NCBI GenBank assembly: GCA_019750135.1
Contig: JAIEOV010000134.1
Span: 1-56,980, forward strand
DNA: 56,980 bases
Direction: 5' to 3'
From: Reyranella sp.
GTDB lineage: Bacteria; Pseudomonadota; Alphaproteobacteria; Reyranellales; Reyranellaceae
Shown: positions 34,522 to 42,139 of the stretch, piece by piece
Layout: every line of letters starts with the position of its first letter
How positions within the stretch are numbered: the stretch's first letter is position 1
Made by a program: the position numbers and the translations under genes
Notes under the pieces: model-generated
Databases searched by the model: none
What the model saw: only the letters and a program-made list of their open reading frames with translations
What the model was told of the DNA's origin: nothing

Positions 34522-35125
34522 GAGCTTTTGCTGCGACCGCGACCCGTCGGCGATTGCGGCGCCACATCGCGGCCAGCCGCACCGCCGCGATGGCCAGAAC
34601 GAGGACCGCCATCGGCCAGTAGAAGCTGTCGAGCGGCACGCGCTTGCCGACGGCGACGGCGAAGCTGATCCAGATGTACCAGCCGCCGATCAGGTGCAGC
34701 AGACGCCAGTTGCGCGGGCCGAGCCAGGCGGCGGTGCGGTCGAACGACGTCGCCGTCATTGCGGCGATGAACAGGTAGGCGGTGCCGGCCAGCACGATGG
34801 TGGTGACGTTGGTGAGCTTCCAGAACAGCTCGCGGTCGAGGGCGGCCAGCGCGAGGATCACGCCGAGATGGATGACATGCGAGACGGCGAAGGAGACGCC
34901 GAGATAGCGCCGATTGCGGCGCTGCCAGCGCGTCGCCTCGGACGGCAAAAGCTCGGCCAGGGCGCTGGCGGTGAAGGCGAGCGCGAACAGGACCAGGGAC
35001 GTGCGCGCGGTGGCGCGGATGGCGAGGCGCACGCCCTCGATGTCCCAGTTGTGGCTCGCCGCCAGGCCGAGAGTCATTGCGACGAGAAGCAGCGACAGGA
35101 TGCCGGTCAGACGCCAACCATTCAT
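34511..35125 (-). CDS. Ferric-reductase-like transmembrane protein
   Basis: The 204-residue membrane protein has about six hydrophobic segments with histidines suited to haem ligation (SHVIHLG near residue 85 and LLHLIGGWYIW near 148), as in the ferric reductase-like/MsrQ (YedZ) superfamily. No flavin- or NADPH-binding domain is attached, so it would need an electron-transfer partner. The ATG at 35125 shares one base with the stop of the upstream gene (TAATG), showing coupling with the PadR-linked membrane protein. Confidence 0.78.
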   Translation of the reverse strand: MNGWRLTGILSLLLVAMTLGLAASHNWDIEGVRLAIRATARTSLVLFALAFTASALAELLPSEATRWQRRNRRYLGVSFAVSHVIHLGVILALAALDRELFWKLTNVTTIVLAGTAYLFIAAMTATSFDRTAAWLGPRNWRLLHLIGGWYIWISFAVAVGKRVPLDSFYWPMAVLVLAIAAVRLAAMWRRNRRRVAVAAKALTS

Positions 35126-35748
35126 TACCCTGCCCTCCGCAGCACGGCCGTGCGCCTGAGGCGCCGGCCCAATCCGACGACATGGAACGACAGCACGCCG
35201 AGCAGCGCGATCTCGCCGGCCGCCGACAGCAGCACGTGGATCGGGGCGCCGTTGGCGAACAGGTCGGCGCGCACGACGCCGGCGCCGATGGAGGCCACGA
35301 GGCCGATCAGACACACCGTGAGCGCCGCCAACGATGTGCGGAAGGCGAACCAGGCAATAACGCCCACCGTCAGCGCGGCGATGAAGGCGTAGCGGTCGAT
35401 CAGCGGCGCGGCGAACGCCAGAGGGGCGGAGATCGCACCGTCGTCCAGCCAAATCACGCGGAGGCGCATGGCGATGAAGGTCACCACGACCGTGACGGCG
35501 AGCGTGACCCAGGTGCGGCGCGCCTGGCGGTCGACGGCATCGACGGCGAACTGGGCGGCAATCTCGCGGCCGAGGCCGAAGCGCTCGACGGCGCGGCGCT
35601 CGGCGTCGGGCGACGGCCAGGCCGGGTCGGCTTCGGCGGCATCGCGCAGATGGTCCTCGACTTCGCTCGCGAGGCGACGCGCCAGCGCCGGATCGAAGTC
35701 GAGCTCGCGGCGCAGGTTGGCGACGTAGTCGTCGATGGCGCCGCTCAT
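35125..35748 (-). CDS. PadR-linked membrane protein with HAAS/permease-prefix-like N-terminus
   Basis: The 207-residue product has a cytoplasmic N-terminal helical segment (residues about 1-65: NLRRELDFDPALARRLASEV and AERRAVERFGLGREIA) of the DUF1700/HAAS or permease-prefix kind, followed by about four membrane spans. Proteins with this prefix are usually encoded directly after a PadR regulator, as here, where the ATG overlaps the padR stop (ATGA). The biochemical role is unknown. Confidence 0.75.
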   Translation of the reverse strand: MSGAIDDYVANLRRELDFDPALARRLASEVEDHLRDAAEADPAWPSPDAERRAVERFGLGREIAAQFAVDAVDRQARRTWVTLAVTVVVTFIAMRLRVIWLDDGAISAPLAFAAPLIDRYAFIAALTVGVIAWFAFRTSLAALTVCLIGLVASIGAGVVRADLFANGAPIHVLLSAAGEIALLGVLSFHVVGLGRRLRRTAVLRRAG

Positions 35749-36095
35749 GCGCGCCCTCCGGCCGGTACGCGCCCGAGGGCGGTGTCGACGGCCTGCGAGA
35801 ACCGGCCCCAGGCCTTGCGACGCTCGCCGAGCGCCGCCGCGCCGGTCCTGGTCAGCGAATAGACGCGGCGCTTGCGCCCGCTGGGCGGCGTCGTCCAGGC
35901 GCTCGAGAGCAGCCCGGCCTGCTCGAGCCGATGCAGGGCCGGATAGACGGTGCCCTCCGGCAGGTCGAACGTGCCGGCGCTGCGCTGCTTGATGGCCTCG
36001 ATGATGGCGTAGCCATGAGCCGGTCCTGCCTCCAGCGCGGCCAGCACGATGGCATCGAGGTGACCTTTGAGCATTTCCGCTTCCATACCTAGCAT
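35745..36095 (-). CDS. PadR-family transcriptional regulator
   Basis: The product (up to 116 residues) has a PadR winged helix: LDAIVLAALEAGPAHGYAII, then GTVYPALHRLEQAGLL and the wing SGRKRRVYSLT. Three in-frame ATGs are possible (36095, 36086 and 36074). The one at 36074 (MLKGHLDAIV) has the best upstream GGAAG and leaves the palindrome at 36086-36104 outside the gene, so it is the likeliest start. It probably represses itself and the two membrane-protein genes coupled to it. Confidence 0.88.
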   Translation of the reverse strand: MLGMEAEMLKGHLDAIVLAALEAGPAHGYAIIEAIKQRSAGTFDLPEGTVYPALHRLEQAGLLSSAWTTPPSGRKRRVYSLTRTGAAALGERRKAWGRFSQAVDTALGRVPAGGRA

Positions 36096-36104
36096 AACTA
36101 GGTA
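36086..36104. promoter_or_regulatory. Candidate PadR operator
   Basis: TACCTAG-CATAA-CTAGGTA is a perfect 7-5-7 palindrome at the start of the padR gene, about 60 nt from the divergent flavoprotein gene. PadR dimers bind such dyads near their own promoters. It overlaps the two upstream candidate start codons, which favours the ATG at 36074. Confidence 0.6.
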
Positions 36105-36163
36105 AAGAGCCTGGAAACATCAAGCCGCTTGCACTTCACCGGCGAACACAGGTTAGTGAGCGG

Positions 36164-37030
36164 ATGAGCAACGCATCATTCGACGTCATCGTGGTCGGCG
36201 CAGGTCCGGCCGGTCTAACCGCAGCAACCGGCGCCGCGCGTGCCGGCCTGAAAGCCCTTTGCCTCGACAAGCTCGCGCCGGGCGGCGCGCTCATCAATCT
36301 GGCCGAGTTGCATGAGGTTGAAGGCCACGAGGACGGCCCGCAGATCGCCTCTCGCCTGACCGACGAGGCCACCGACGCCGGCGTGGAGCTGGGCTTCGGC
36401 GAGGTCGTGAAGCTGAGCGGCGCCGGTCCGTGGACGGTCGAGACCGCCGACGGCGAGCAACACACCGGCCGCGCCATCGTGATCGCCACCGGACTCGCCA
36501 AGGGCACGCTCGGCCTGCCGGAGGAAAGCCGCTTCGAAGGACTCGGCCTCTCGCACTGCGCGTCGTGCGACGGTCCGCTCTATGCCGGCCGTCCTGTCGT
36601 CGTCGCCGGCACCGACGGCTGGGCGCCGCGCGAAGCCGCCGAGCTGCAGGTCGTGGCAGGCGACGTCACCATCATCGGCAAGCCCGCGGCATCGCTGCCC
36701 GAGGGCGTGCATCATCTCGACGGCCGCATCGTCGCTCTCGAAGGCAGTGATGGCATCGAGGCCGTCGTGGTCGAGAGCGGCGGCGAGCGGAAGAGCATTC
36801 CGGCCAGCGCGGTGTTCGTCTATGTCGGGCAGTCTCCCGCTGCGGAATTCCTGCCGGAAACGCTTGCACGCGACGCCGCCGGGCATATCGTGGTCGACGA
36901 AGGGGGTCGCACCTCGGCAGCAACGGTGTTCGCCGTTGGCGACGTCAGGGCTGGCGCTCGGCACCATCTCGCCGACGCCATCGCCGACGGACAACGCGCC
37001 GGAAAGGCCGTGGTGCAGGCGCTGAAGTGA
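36164..37030 (+). CDS. Thioredoxin-reductase-like FAD-dependent oxidoreductase
   Basis: The 288-residue flavoprotein has the FAD motif VIVVGAGPAGLTAA at residues about 9-22, the second FAD motif IVIATG, the redox pair CASCDGP near residue 130 (thioredoxin reductases usually have CATCDG) and the C-terminal VFAVGDVR. The NAD(P)H-binding motif region reads VVVAGTDGWAPREAAEL, a degenerate form of the usual GGGxSA pattern, and the protein is slightly short. It is the first gene of the selenoprotein operon, 32 nt before the UGSC gene, so it may be the reductase for that redox protein. That link is inference from position and chemistry. Confidence 0.88.
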   Translation: MSNASFDVIVVGAGPAGLTAATGAARAGLKALCLDKLAPGGALINLAELHEVEGHEDGPQIASRLTDEATDAGVELGFGEVVKLSGAGPWTVETADGEQHTGRAIVIATGLAKGTLGLPEESRFEGLGLSHCASCDGPLYAGRPVVVAGTDGWAPREAAELQVVAGDVTIIGKPAASLPEGVHHLDGRIVALEGSDGIEAVVVESGGERKSIPASAVFVYVGQSPAAEFLPETLARDAAGHIVVDEGGRTSAATVFAVGDVRAGARHHLADAIADGQRAGKAVVQALK

Positions 37031-37062
37031 CGACCCTGAAGAAGACCTGAGGAGTACCGTCC

Positions 37063-37581
37063 ATGCGTATCGTCAATCCAAGCTTCGGCCTCTCGGCCAC
37101 CACCGCCGAGAAAGTGGCGCTGAAGCCCATCAACTGGGCGACCGACGCCATCGCGCTCGTGTCGAACTCCAAGCCCAACGCCCGCGAGCTTTTAGCCGGC
37201 ATCCGCGAGAAGCTCGGCGCCAACCGCAAGATCGACAACATCGACTTCCTGTCGAAGAACAGCGCCAGCCAGCCGGCGCCGGCCGACGTGATCGAGAAGG
37301 TCGCCGCCAACTACCGAGGAGCGCTTTTAGCGATAGCGGATTGAGGAAGCTGTTCATCGTGGAGTTTCCACGACAGCATCGAACTCGAGAAGCGCGGCAT
37401 CACGGCCTACGTGATCGCCACTGAGACGTTCAAGCCGCTGGTCCTGGCGCAAGCCAAGGCCCGCAAGGTCGAACCGCGGCTGATCGTCGTGAAGCATCCC
37501 ATCGGCGGCCTGAACGCCGACGAACTGCGCGAACGCATCGAAGCGGCAACCAAGGGACTGACCGAGGCGACGAATAAATGA
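37063..37581 (+). CDS. UGSC-family selenoprotein (UGA at codon 94 read as selenocysteine)
   Basis: The frame from the ATG at 37063 runs to UGA at 37342-37344, then continues open for 78 sense codons to the TGA at 37579-37581. Read through, the junction is AIAD-U-GSCSSW: the UGSC motif that names a known family of (seleno)proteins, some with Cys in place of Sec. The continuation HDSIELEKRGITAYVIATET and KHPIGGLNADEL is sound protein sequence. A SECIS-like hairpin begins 4 nt after the UGA. The full product has 172 residues. The Sec-Gly-Ser-Cys suggests a thiol/selenol redox site. The final TGA overlaps the next gene's ATG. The genome must encode SelA, SelB, SelC and SelD elsewhere. Confidence 0.93.
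37349..37377 (+). promoter_or_regulatory. Bacterial SECIS element (candidate)
   Basis: Immediately after the UGA codon, GCTG (37349-37352) pairs with CAGC (37374-37377) and TCGTGG (37357-37362) with CCACGA (37368-37373), leaving a four-base bulge (TTCA) on the 5' side and a five-base apical loop AGTTT. A hairpin with a small loop, starting within about 15 nt of the UGA and lying inside the coding sequence, is the form recognised by SelB in bacteria. The GU pair common in SelB-bound loops occurs here as AGTTT. Confidence 0.8.
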
Positions 37582-38615
37582 AGGACATCTCCGAGCAGGA
37601 AGTGATCGACATCGACGACATGGATGTCGAGGCCTTCAACGACTTCGCCGTCGCCCAGGGCTGGAGCGACGGCATGCCGCTCTACGTCCCCACCGAGGCG
37701 AAGGTGGCGAAGTTCGTCGAGACTGTGCGTGGCGACAACCGGCCGATCCCGCCGGTGCCGCCGCGCCAGATCGTGCCGACCCTGCAGAGCATGGCCGCCA
37801 ACGCCGTGATGGCGGGCTGCAAGCCGGAATACTTCCCGGTGGTGACGGCGGCCCTGCGCGGCGTGCTCGACCCCGAGTACAACCTGCACGGCTCGCTGGC
37901 GACGACGCACTCCTGCGCGCCGGTCGTCATGGTGAGCGGCCCGATCCGCAAGACGCTCAACATCAATTGCGGCTCGAACTGCTTCGGCCAGGGCTGGCAG
38001 GCCAATGCCACGATCGGCCGCGCACTCGGCCTGATGCTGCTCAACATCGCCGGCGCCAAGCCCGGCGAGATGGACCGCTCGACCCAGGGCAATCCCGCCA
38101 AGTTCACCTTCTGCTTCGGCGAGAACGAGGAGGAGAATCCCTGGACGCCCTACCACGTGCAGCGCGGCTTCGCGCCAACCGACAGCGTGGTGACGGTGAT
38201 GTCGGGCGAAGGCCCTCACAATCTCAACGACCATGGCAGCACGACCGGTGACGGTCTCCTGACCACCTTCGCTGGCTCGATGGCGACGCCGGGCGCCAAC
38301 ACGGTCTACGGCAAGGGCCCGATGCTGGTGATCATCGGCCCCGAGCATGCCCAGACGCTGAAGCGCGACGGCTACACGATCGACAGCATCCGCCAGGAGC
38401 TGTTCAAGCGCGCGCGCATCCACGTCTCGCGCATCTCCAAGGAGAACCAGGACACCTACACCAGCACCGGCCACATGCCGGATGGCGACTGGTTCACCAT
38501 CGGCCGCAACCCCGACGACATACACATCACCGTCGCCGGCGGGCCGGGCAAGCACTCGGCCTTCATTCCGTCGTTCGGCGGCACCACCGTCGCGTCGGTG
38601 CGAATCGCCGGATGA
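37578..38615 (+). CDS. UGSC-linked protein A, function unknown
   Basis: The 345-residue product has no family I can name. It shares a core with the next gene: NCGSNCFGQGWQANATIGRA (from about residue 130), then PGE, GNPAKFTFCFGENEEENPW and DSVVTVMSGEGP. Conserved-looking cysteines lie at 81 (MAGCKPE), 113 (THSCAP) and 131/135 (NCGSNC). Its ATG overlaps the selenoprotein stop (ATGA), so its translation is probably coupled to selenocysteine read-through. It is cytoplasmic by appearance (no signal or membrane span). An enzymatic role in the same pathway as the selenoprotein is inferred from the operon. Confidence 0.82.
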   Translation: MKDISEQEVIDIDDMDVEAFNDFAVAQGWSDGMPLYVPTEAKVAKFVETVRGDNRPIPPVPPRQIVPTLQSMAANAVMAGCKPEYFPVVTAALRGVLDPEYNLHGSLATTHSCAPVVMVSGPIRKTLNINCGSNCFGQGWQANATIGRALGLMLLNIAGAKPGEMDRSTQGNPAKFTFCFGENEEENPWTPYHVQRGFAPTDSVVTVMSGEGPHNLNDHGSTTGDGLLTTFAGSMATPGANTVYGKGPMLVIIGPEHAQTLKRDGYTIDSIRQELFKRARIHVSRISKENQDTYTSTGHMPDGDWFTIGRNPDDIHITVAGGPGKHSAFIPSFGGTTVASVRIAG

Positions 38616-39595
38616 CGGAGTGGTGCGGCTGGCCTGTCGTCGATGAGCAGGCCAGCTGGGAGAATGCCCAGCAGATCCTGACCGAGGCCGAGCTGTCGGA
38701 CGGCCTGCCGCTGGTGCCGCCGACGCGGCGGCGCCTCGAAGCGATGGTCGCCGGCGTCGCCGGCCGCGGCGACTCGCACGGCATGATGCCGCCGCTGTTC
38801 GGCGACATCACGCCGGACTCTGTCGCCTACCAGTGCGTGATCGCGGGCTGCGTGCCGGCCGAGCTGCCGGTGGTTCTGGCGGCCTGCACAGCGATCCTCG
38901 AGCCCGACTTCAACCTTCTGGGCATCGCCACCACGACCGGCACCGCGGCGGTGGCGCTCTGCGTGCACGGACCCATCGCGCGCAAGCTCGGCATGAATGC
39001 CGGCACCAACTGCCTGGGCCCGGGCAACCGCGCCAACGCCAGCATCGGCCGCGCCCTGCAGCTCTGCCTGCGCAACATCGGCGGCGCCCGCGCCGAGGTC
39101 GGCGACATGGCGACCATGGGCCAGCCCGGCAAGTACACGTTCTGCTTCGCCGAGCGCAACGACGGCCCCTTCCCCACCCTGACCGCCCGCCGCGGCCTCG
39201 GCGCCGATGCCAGCGCCGTCACGGTGATGGGCATCTCGGGCACCGCCGAGGTGCTGCCGGGCGACGGCGAAGGCGCCACGCCCGAGGCCATCCTCTCGCC
39301 CATCGTCGAGGGCATGCGCGCCGGCGTCATCATGTCGAGCGTCAATCGCAAGAACGAACGCGGAGAGCAGGTCTTCCTGCTGCCGCTGGAGATGGCCGAG
39401 AAGATCGTGCGCCACGAGGGCTGGGATCTTGCGCGGGTGCAGCGCTACATGTTCGACCAGGGGCAACAGGCGGGCGGCGGCGTGGCGCGCTCGGCCGATG
39501 CCATCCATCCCATCCTGACCGGCGGCGCCGGCTACAAGATGACCTACCTGCCCGTATGGGGCGGCGGGTCGGAGACGGTGACGCGGGCCTTGTAG
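38612..39595 (+). CDS. UGSC-linked protein B, paralogue of protein A, function unknown
   Basis: The 327-residue product aligns with protein A along most of its length: SDGLPLVPPTRRRLEAMV near the start, NAGTNCLGPGNRANASIGRA near residue 129, and GQPGKYTFCFAERNDGPFPT. The first cysteine of A's NCGSNC is Ala here (NAGTNC), and A's THSC is replaced by TTTG, so the two have diverged around the putative active site and may form a heteromeric enzyme. The ATG overlaps the stop of gene A (ATGA). Confidence 0.82.
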   Translation: MTEWCGWPVVDEQASWENAQQILTEAELSDGLPLVPPTRRRLEAMVAGVAGRGDSHGMMPPLFGDITPDSVAYQCVIAGCVPAELPVVLAACTAILEPDFNLLGIATTTGTAAVALCVHGPIARKLGMNAGTNCLGPGNRANASIGRALQLCLRNIGGARAEVGDMATMGQPGKYTFCFAERNDGPFPTLTARRGLGADASAVTVMGISGTAEVLPGDGEGATPEAILSPIVEGMRAGVIMSSVNRKNERGEQVFLLPLEMAEKIVRHEGWDLARVQRYMFDQGQQAGGGVARSADAIHPILTGGAGYKMTYLPVWGGGSETVTRAL

Positions 39596-39598
39596 GCG

Positions 39599-39907
39599 TC
39601 ACTCGGATTCGTCATCGCCAAAGACGATCTGCGCATAGTCACGCGCACCGTGGACGACATGCAGGATTTCGACCGCGTCCGGCCCGATGTCGAAGAAGAT
39701 CAAATAACTTCGATGGATCCGACGCCGCAAATTGGGATCGCGGGCCTTATCGACGAGGGGGTAGCTGCGTGGCGCTCGTCCGATGGATATGCAGGACTTC
39801 ACCAGCTCCGCCACAAAACTGCGCGCGCGCTCCGGATTGTCGCGCGCTATCCAGTCAGCGATCTCCTCCAAGTCCTCTGCGGCATTCCGAGAGAAAACAA
39901 CCCTCAA
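39599..39907 (-). CDS. parE: ParE/RelE-family toxin
   Basis: The 102-residue protein has the ParE/RelE fold signature: VVFSRNAAEDLEEIADWIA at the N-terminus, the central RAPRSYPLV, and YLIFFDIG...VEILHVVHGARD at the end. ParE proteins poison DNA gyrase, while RelE proteins cleave mRNA; sequence alone leans to ParE. Its start overlaps the antitoxin stop (ATGA). It is convergent with the UGSC-linked gene B, 3 nt apart. Confidence 0.9.
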   Translation of the reverse strand: MRVVFSRNAAEDLEEIADWIARDNPERARSFVAELVKSCISIGRAPRSYPLVDKARDPNLRRRIHRSYLIFFDIGPDAVEILHVVHGARDYAQIVFGDDESE

Positions 39908-40164
39908 GCGCGGGACTTGCTCAGCTTGCGATACTTGGCATCGAGGCGGTTGAGCACATCATCGGCCGACTCCGTCCGCCCTGCCGCGACGTCAGCCCTG
40001 CCGCGTGCGATTGCCAGATCGAGGGCGGCGATACGCTTTTCCCGTTCTTCAAGCAGGCGCAATCCCTCCCGCAGCACCTCGCTCTTGGAGTTGTAGCGCC
40101 CGCTCGACACCAGCGAGGAAACGAACTTCTCGAGTTGGCGGCCAAGATCGACGCTGCTCGCCAT
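39904..40164 (-). CDS. parD: ParD-family antitoxin
   Basis: The 86-residue protein is a ribbon-helix-helix antitoxin of the ParD/CC2985 type: VDLGRQLEKFVSSLVSSGRY, then NSKSEVLREGLRLLEERE, with a flexible C-terminal part that neutralises the toxin. It is the first gene of the pair and normally autorepresses. A small dyad ATAA-CTA-TTAT at 40201-40211 upstream is a candidate operator site. Confidence 0.92.
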   Translation of the reverse strand: MASSVDLGRQLEKFVSSLVSSGRYNSKSEVLREGLRLLEEREKRIAALDLAIARGRADVAAGRTESADDVLNRLDAKYRKLSKSRA

Positions 40165-40210
40165 GAGCCCTCCGTTGAGATGCCCAAGATAGGCAGACCA
40201 ATAACTATTA

Positions 40211-40870
40211 TCAAGGCGTCCGCCGTAGCTGGTCGGTCAGCTGGCCGACGAAAACGACGCCTGTCGGAGTGACCGGCACCCCGGCAACGCGCAGACCTTC
40301 CGCGGTCCATGTGTTGCAGGTGTAGCTCGAACTGTACGTCCCGGTAGCGGCATAGAAGACGCTCCCCGCCGTGGGGCCTGCCGCGAGGTGGCGCGGCGTG
40401 CCGTCGCCCGACTTCTCGAACGCCGCCCACAGGTAGCTCGACAACCGGGCGAGCCCTGCCGTCGACAGGCCGATCTCGAACACCTGTGAACCGGGCCTAG
40501 ACTCCCGTGGCGGATGATACAGCGGCGTCACCAGGAGCACGGCCGGTCCAGGGAACAGCGCGTTCATGGCATCGGCCACGGTGGGCGCGGACCCCATATA
40601 GTAGTTGCGTTCGCCCCAGCCGAACGACAGGAACCGGGCGCCCGGAAAATCGGATGTTACCGCCCGCAAGGGGTCATGGATGGCGTGAACAGGAAGGGCG
40701 ATCTCTGCGTGCCAACCGAAGGCGATCACGTATGCTGTTGCGTCGGCGGCGGGCGACTCTCGGGAGGCCGGCAACCGCGTCGAGCCGCAGCCCGGCAGGG
40801 CCTGAACCGTGCCGGCCGCAAGACCGGCTCGAAGCAGCGAGCGACGCGTTGCGGTGGCGCCTTGCGCCAC
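40211..40870 (-). CDS. DUF2459 lipoprotein
   Basis: From a GTG at 40870 the product has 219 residues, starting with a twin-arginine-like signal (ATRRSLLRAGLAAG) and a lipobox-like ALPGC. The body matches DUF2459: AFGWHAEIALP, LSFGWGERNYYMG, VTPLYHPP and the C-terminal YTCNTWTAEGLRVAGVPV. The frame is open to 41119, but that extension shows no protein-like pattern. The family is of unknown function; the Cys-Asn-Thr-Trp motif and upstream His suggest a papain-like hydrolase fold, which is inference. Confidence 0.8.
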   Translation of the reverse strand: MAQGATATRRSLLRAGLAAGTVQALPGCGSTRLPASRESPAADATAYVIAFGWHAEIALPVHAIHDPLRAVTSDFPGARFLSFGWGERNYYMGSAPTVADAMNALFPGPAVLLVTPLYHPPRESRPGSQVFEIGLSTAGLARLSSYLWAAFEKSGDGTPRHLAAGPTAGSVFYAATGTYSSSYTCNTWTAEGLRVAGVPVTPTGVVFVGQLTDQLRRTP

Positions 40871-41176
40871 CTCGGGCCTACGCTGACCTATCGCTCGGAG
40901 AAGCGGCCGAGTTTCTTCGCCTCGGTCGACAGACGATTGCGGGCTCGCGCCTGAGCCAACACGGGTGCCGGCACGGCCAAGCCACCGCGAAGTTTCCGCA
41001 ACGGTTCCAGTGCGCGCTCGAGCGAGAGCAGCGGACGCTTGGCCCGCCAGAATGGAATCGTCCGCTTGGATCCGAGCACTACATCCTCCATCCGAATGGA
41101 ATGTCAGTCCCGACAACATGGTGACGGGCCGGCACCCGATTCAAGGCACAAGCAGCGGCCAGGTTCCCACTAGCAG
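40871..41176. other. Gap between the DUF2459 and Bug-protein genes
   Basis: About 306 bases hold no gene I can support. A 67-codon frame on the minus strand (40888-41091) is basic and lacks family pattern or a clear ribosome-binding site. No terminator hairpin with a T-run was found after the ten-gene operon. Confidence 0.5.
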
Positions 41177-42139
41177 CTACTCGATCTTGATGTTCGCAAC
41201 CTTCACGACTTCGGCCCACTTCGCCATCTCCCCGCGCAGGAAGGCGGCGAGCTCCGCCGGCGTCGAGCCGATCGGCTGGGCGCCGAGATCGGCGAACTTG
41301 GCCTTGATCTCCTCCGTCGCCAGGATCTTCGCAACGTCGGCTTGCAGCCGCTCGATCGTCGCCGGCGGCGTGCCGGCGGGCGCCAGCAGGGCGTTCCATT
41401 CGGAGATCTCGCAGCCGGTGACGCCGGCCTCGGCCATGGTCGGGACCTCGGGCGCGGCCGGCGAGCGCTGCGGGCTGGTGACGGCGAGCGCCCTCACCCG
41501 GCCGGCGCGTGCCTGCGGCAGCGCGGCGCTCATGTTGCCGAAGTAGAACGGCACGTGGCCCGCGGCGACGTCCGCCACCGCCAGGCTGCCGCCCTTGTAG
41601 GGCACGTGCTGGATGTCGGTACCGGTGCGCAGCTTGAAGAGCTCGGCGGCGAGATGCTGGGCGCTGCCGTTGCCCGACGAGGCGTAGGACAGCTTGCCCG
41701 GCTCGGCCTTGGCCATCGCCACCAGCTCCGCGACCGTCCTGGCGGGAAAGGTCGGCGTCACCACCAGCAGCTCGGGCACCGTGACCAGCAGCGACACCGG
41801 CGCGAAATCGTCGGGCGTGCGGAACGGCATCCTGGGCATGAGCGACGGATTGACGGCATGCGCGAACGCGCCGATCAGCAGCGTGTGGCCGTCGGGGGCG
41901 GCCTTGGCGACGGCATCGTCGCCGATCGTGCCGCCGGCGCCCGGCTTGTTGTCGATCACCACCGTCTGGCCGAGCGCCTCCTGCAGCTTGGGCCCGATCA
42001 GGCGCGCCGTCGTGTCGGCGCCCCCGCCTGCCGTGTAAGGCACGACAATGCGCACCGGCTTCGAAGGAAACTGCTGCGCCAGAGCAGGCGCAGCGAGGCT
42101 CGCCGCCGCTGCTCCCAACAGAACGCTACGCCGACGCAT
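41177..42139 (-). CDS. Bug-family (TTT) periplasmic solute-binding protein
   Basis: The 320-residue product starts at the ATG at 42139, with GGAGG five bases upstream, and has a twin-arginine-like signal peptide (MRRRSVLLGAAAASLAAPAL). The mature protein has the Bug hallmarks: PVRIVVPYTAGGGADTTARL, VIDNKPGAGGTIG, SYASSGNGSAQHLAAELF and VPYKGG. Bug proteins feed tripartite tricarboxylate transporters or act as sensors and bind carboxylates. No TctAB genes are nearby. It ends the ten-gene catabolic operon; its ATG overlaps the amidohydrolase stop (TGATG). Confidence 0.93.
   Translation of the reverse strand: MRRRSVLLGAAAASLAAPALAQQFPSKPVRIVVPYTAGGGADTTARLIGPKLQEALGQTVVIDNKPGAGGTIGDDAVAKAAPDGHTLLIGAFAHAVNPSLMPRMPFRTPDDFAPVSLLVTVPELLVVTPTFPARTVAELVAMAKAEPGKLSYASSGNGSAQHLAAELFKLRTGTDIQHVPYKGGSLAVADVAAGHVPFYFGNMSAALPQARAGRVRALAVTSPQRSPAAPEVPTMAEAGVTGCEISEWNALLAPAGTPPATIERLQADVAKILATEEIKAKFADLGAQPIGSTPAELAAFLRGEMAKWAEVVKVANIKIE

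Noticed and set aside
37063..37344. A 93-residue stand-alone protein ending at 37344
   Set aside because: The frame continues with the UGSC motif and protein-like sequence after the UGA, and a SECIS-like hairpin follows, so this is only the first half of a selenoprotein.
40888..41091. A 67-residue minus-strand frame
   Set aside because: It lacks a family match and a clear ribosome-binding site, and its composition is that expected from chance in GC-rich DNA.
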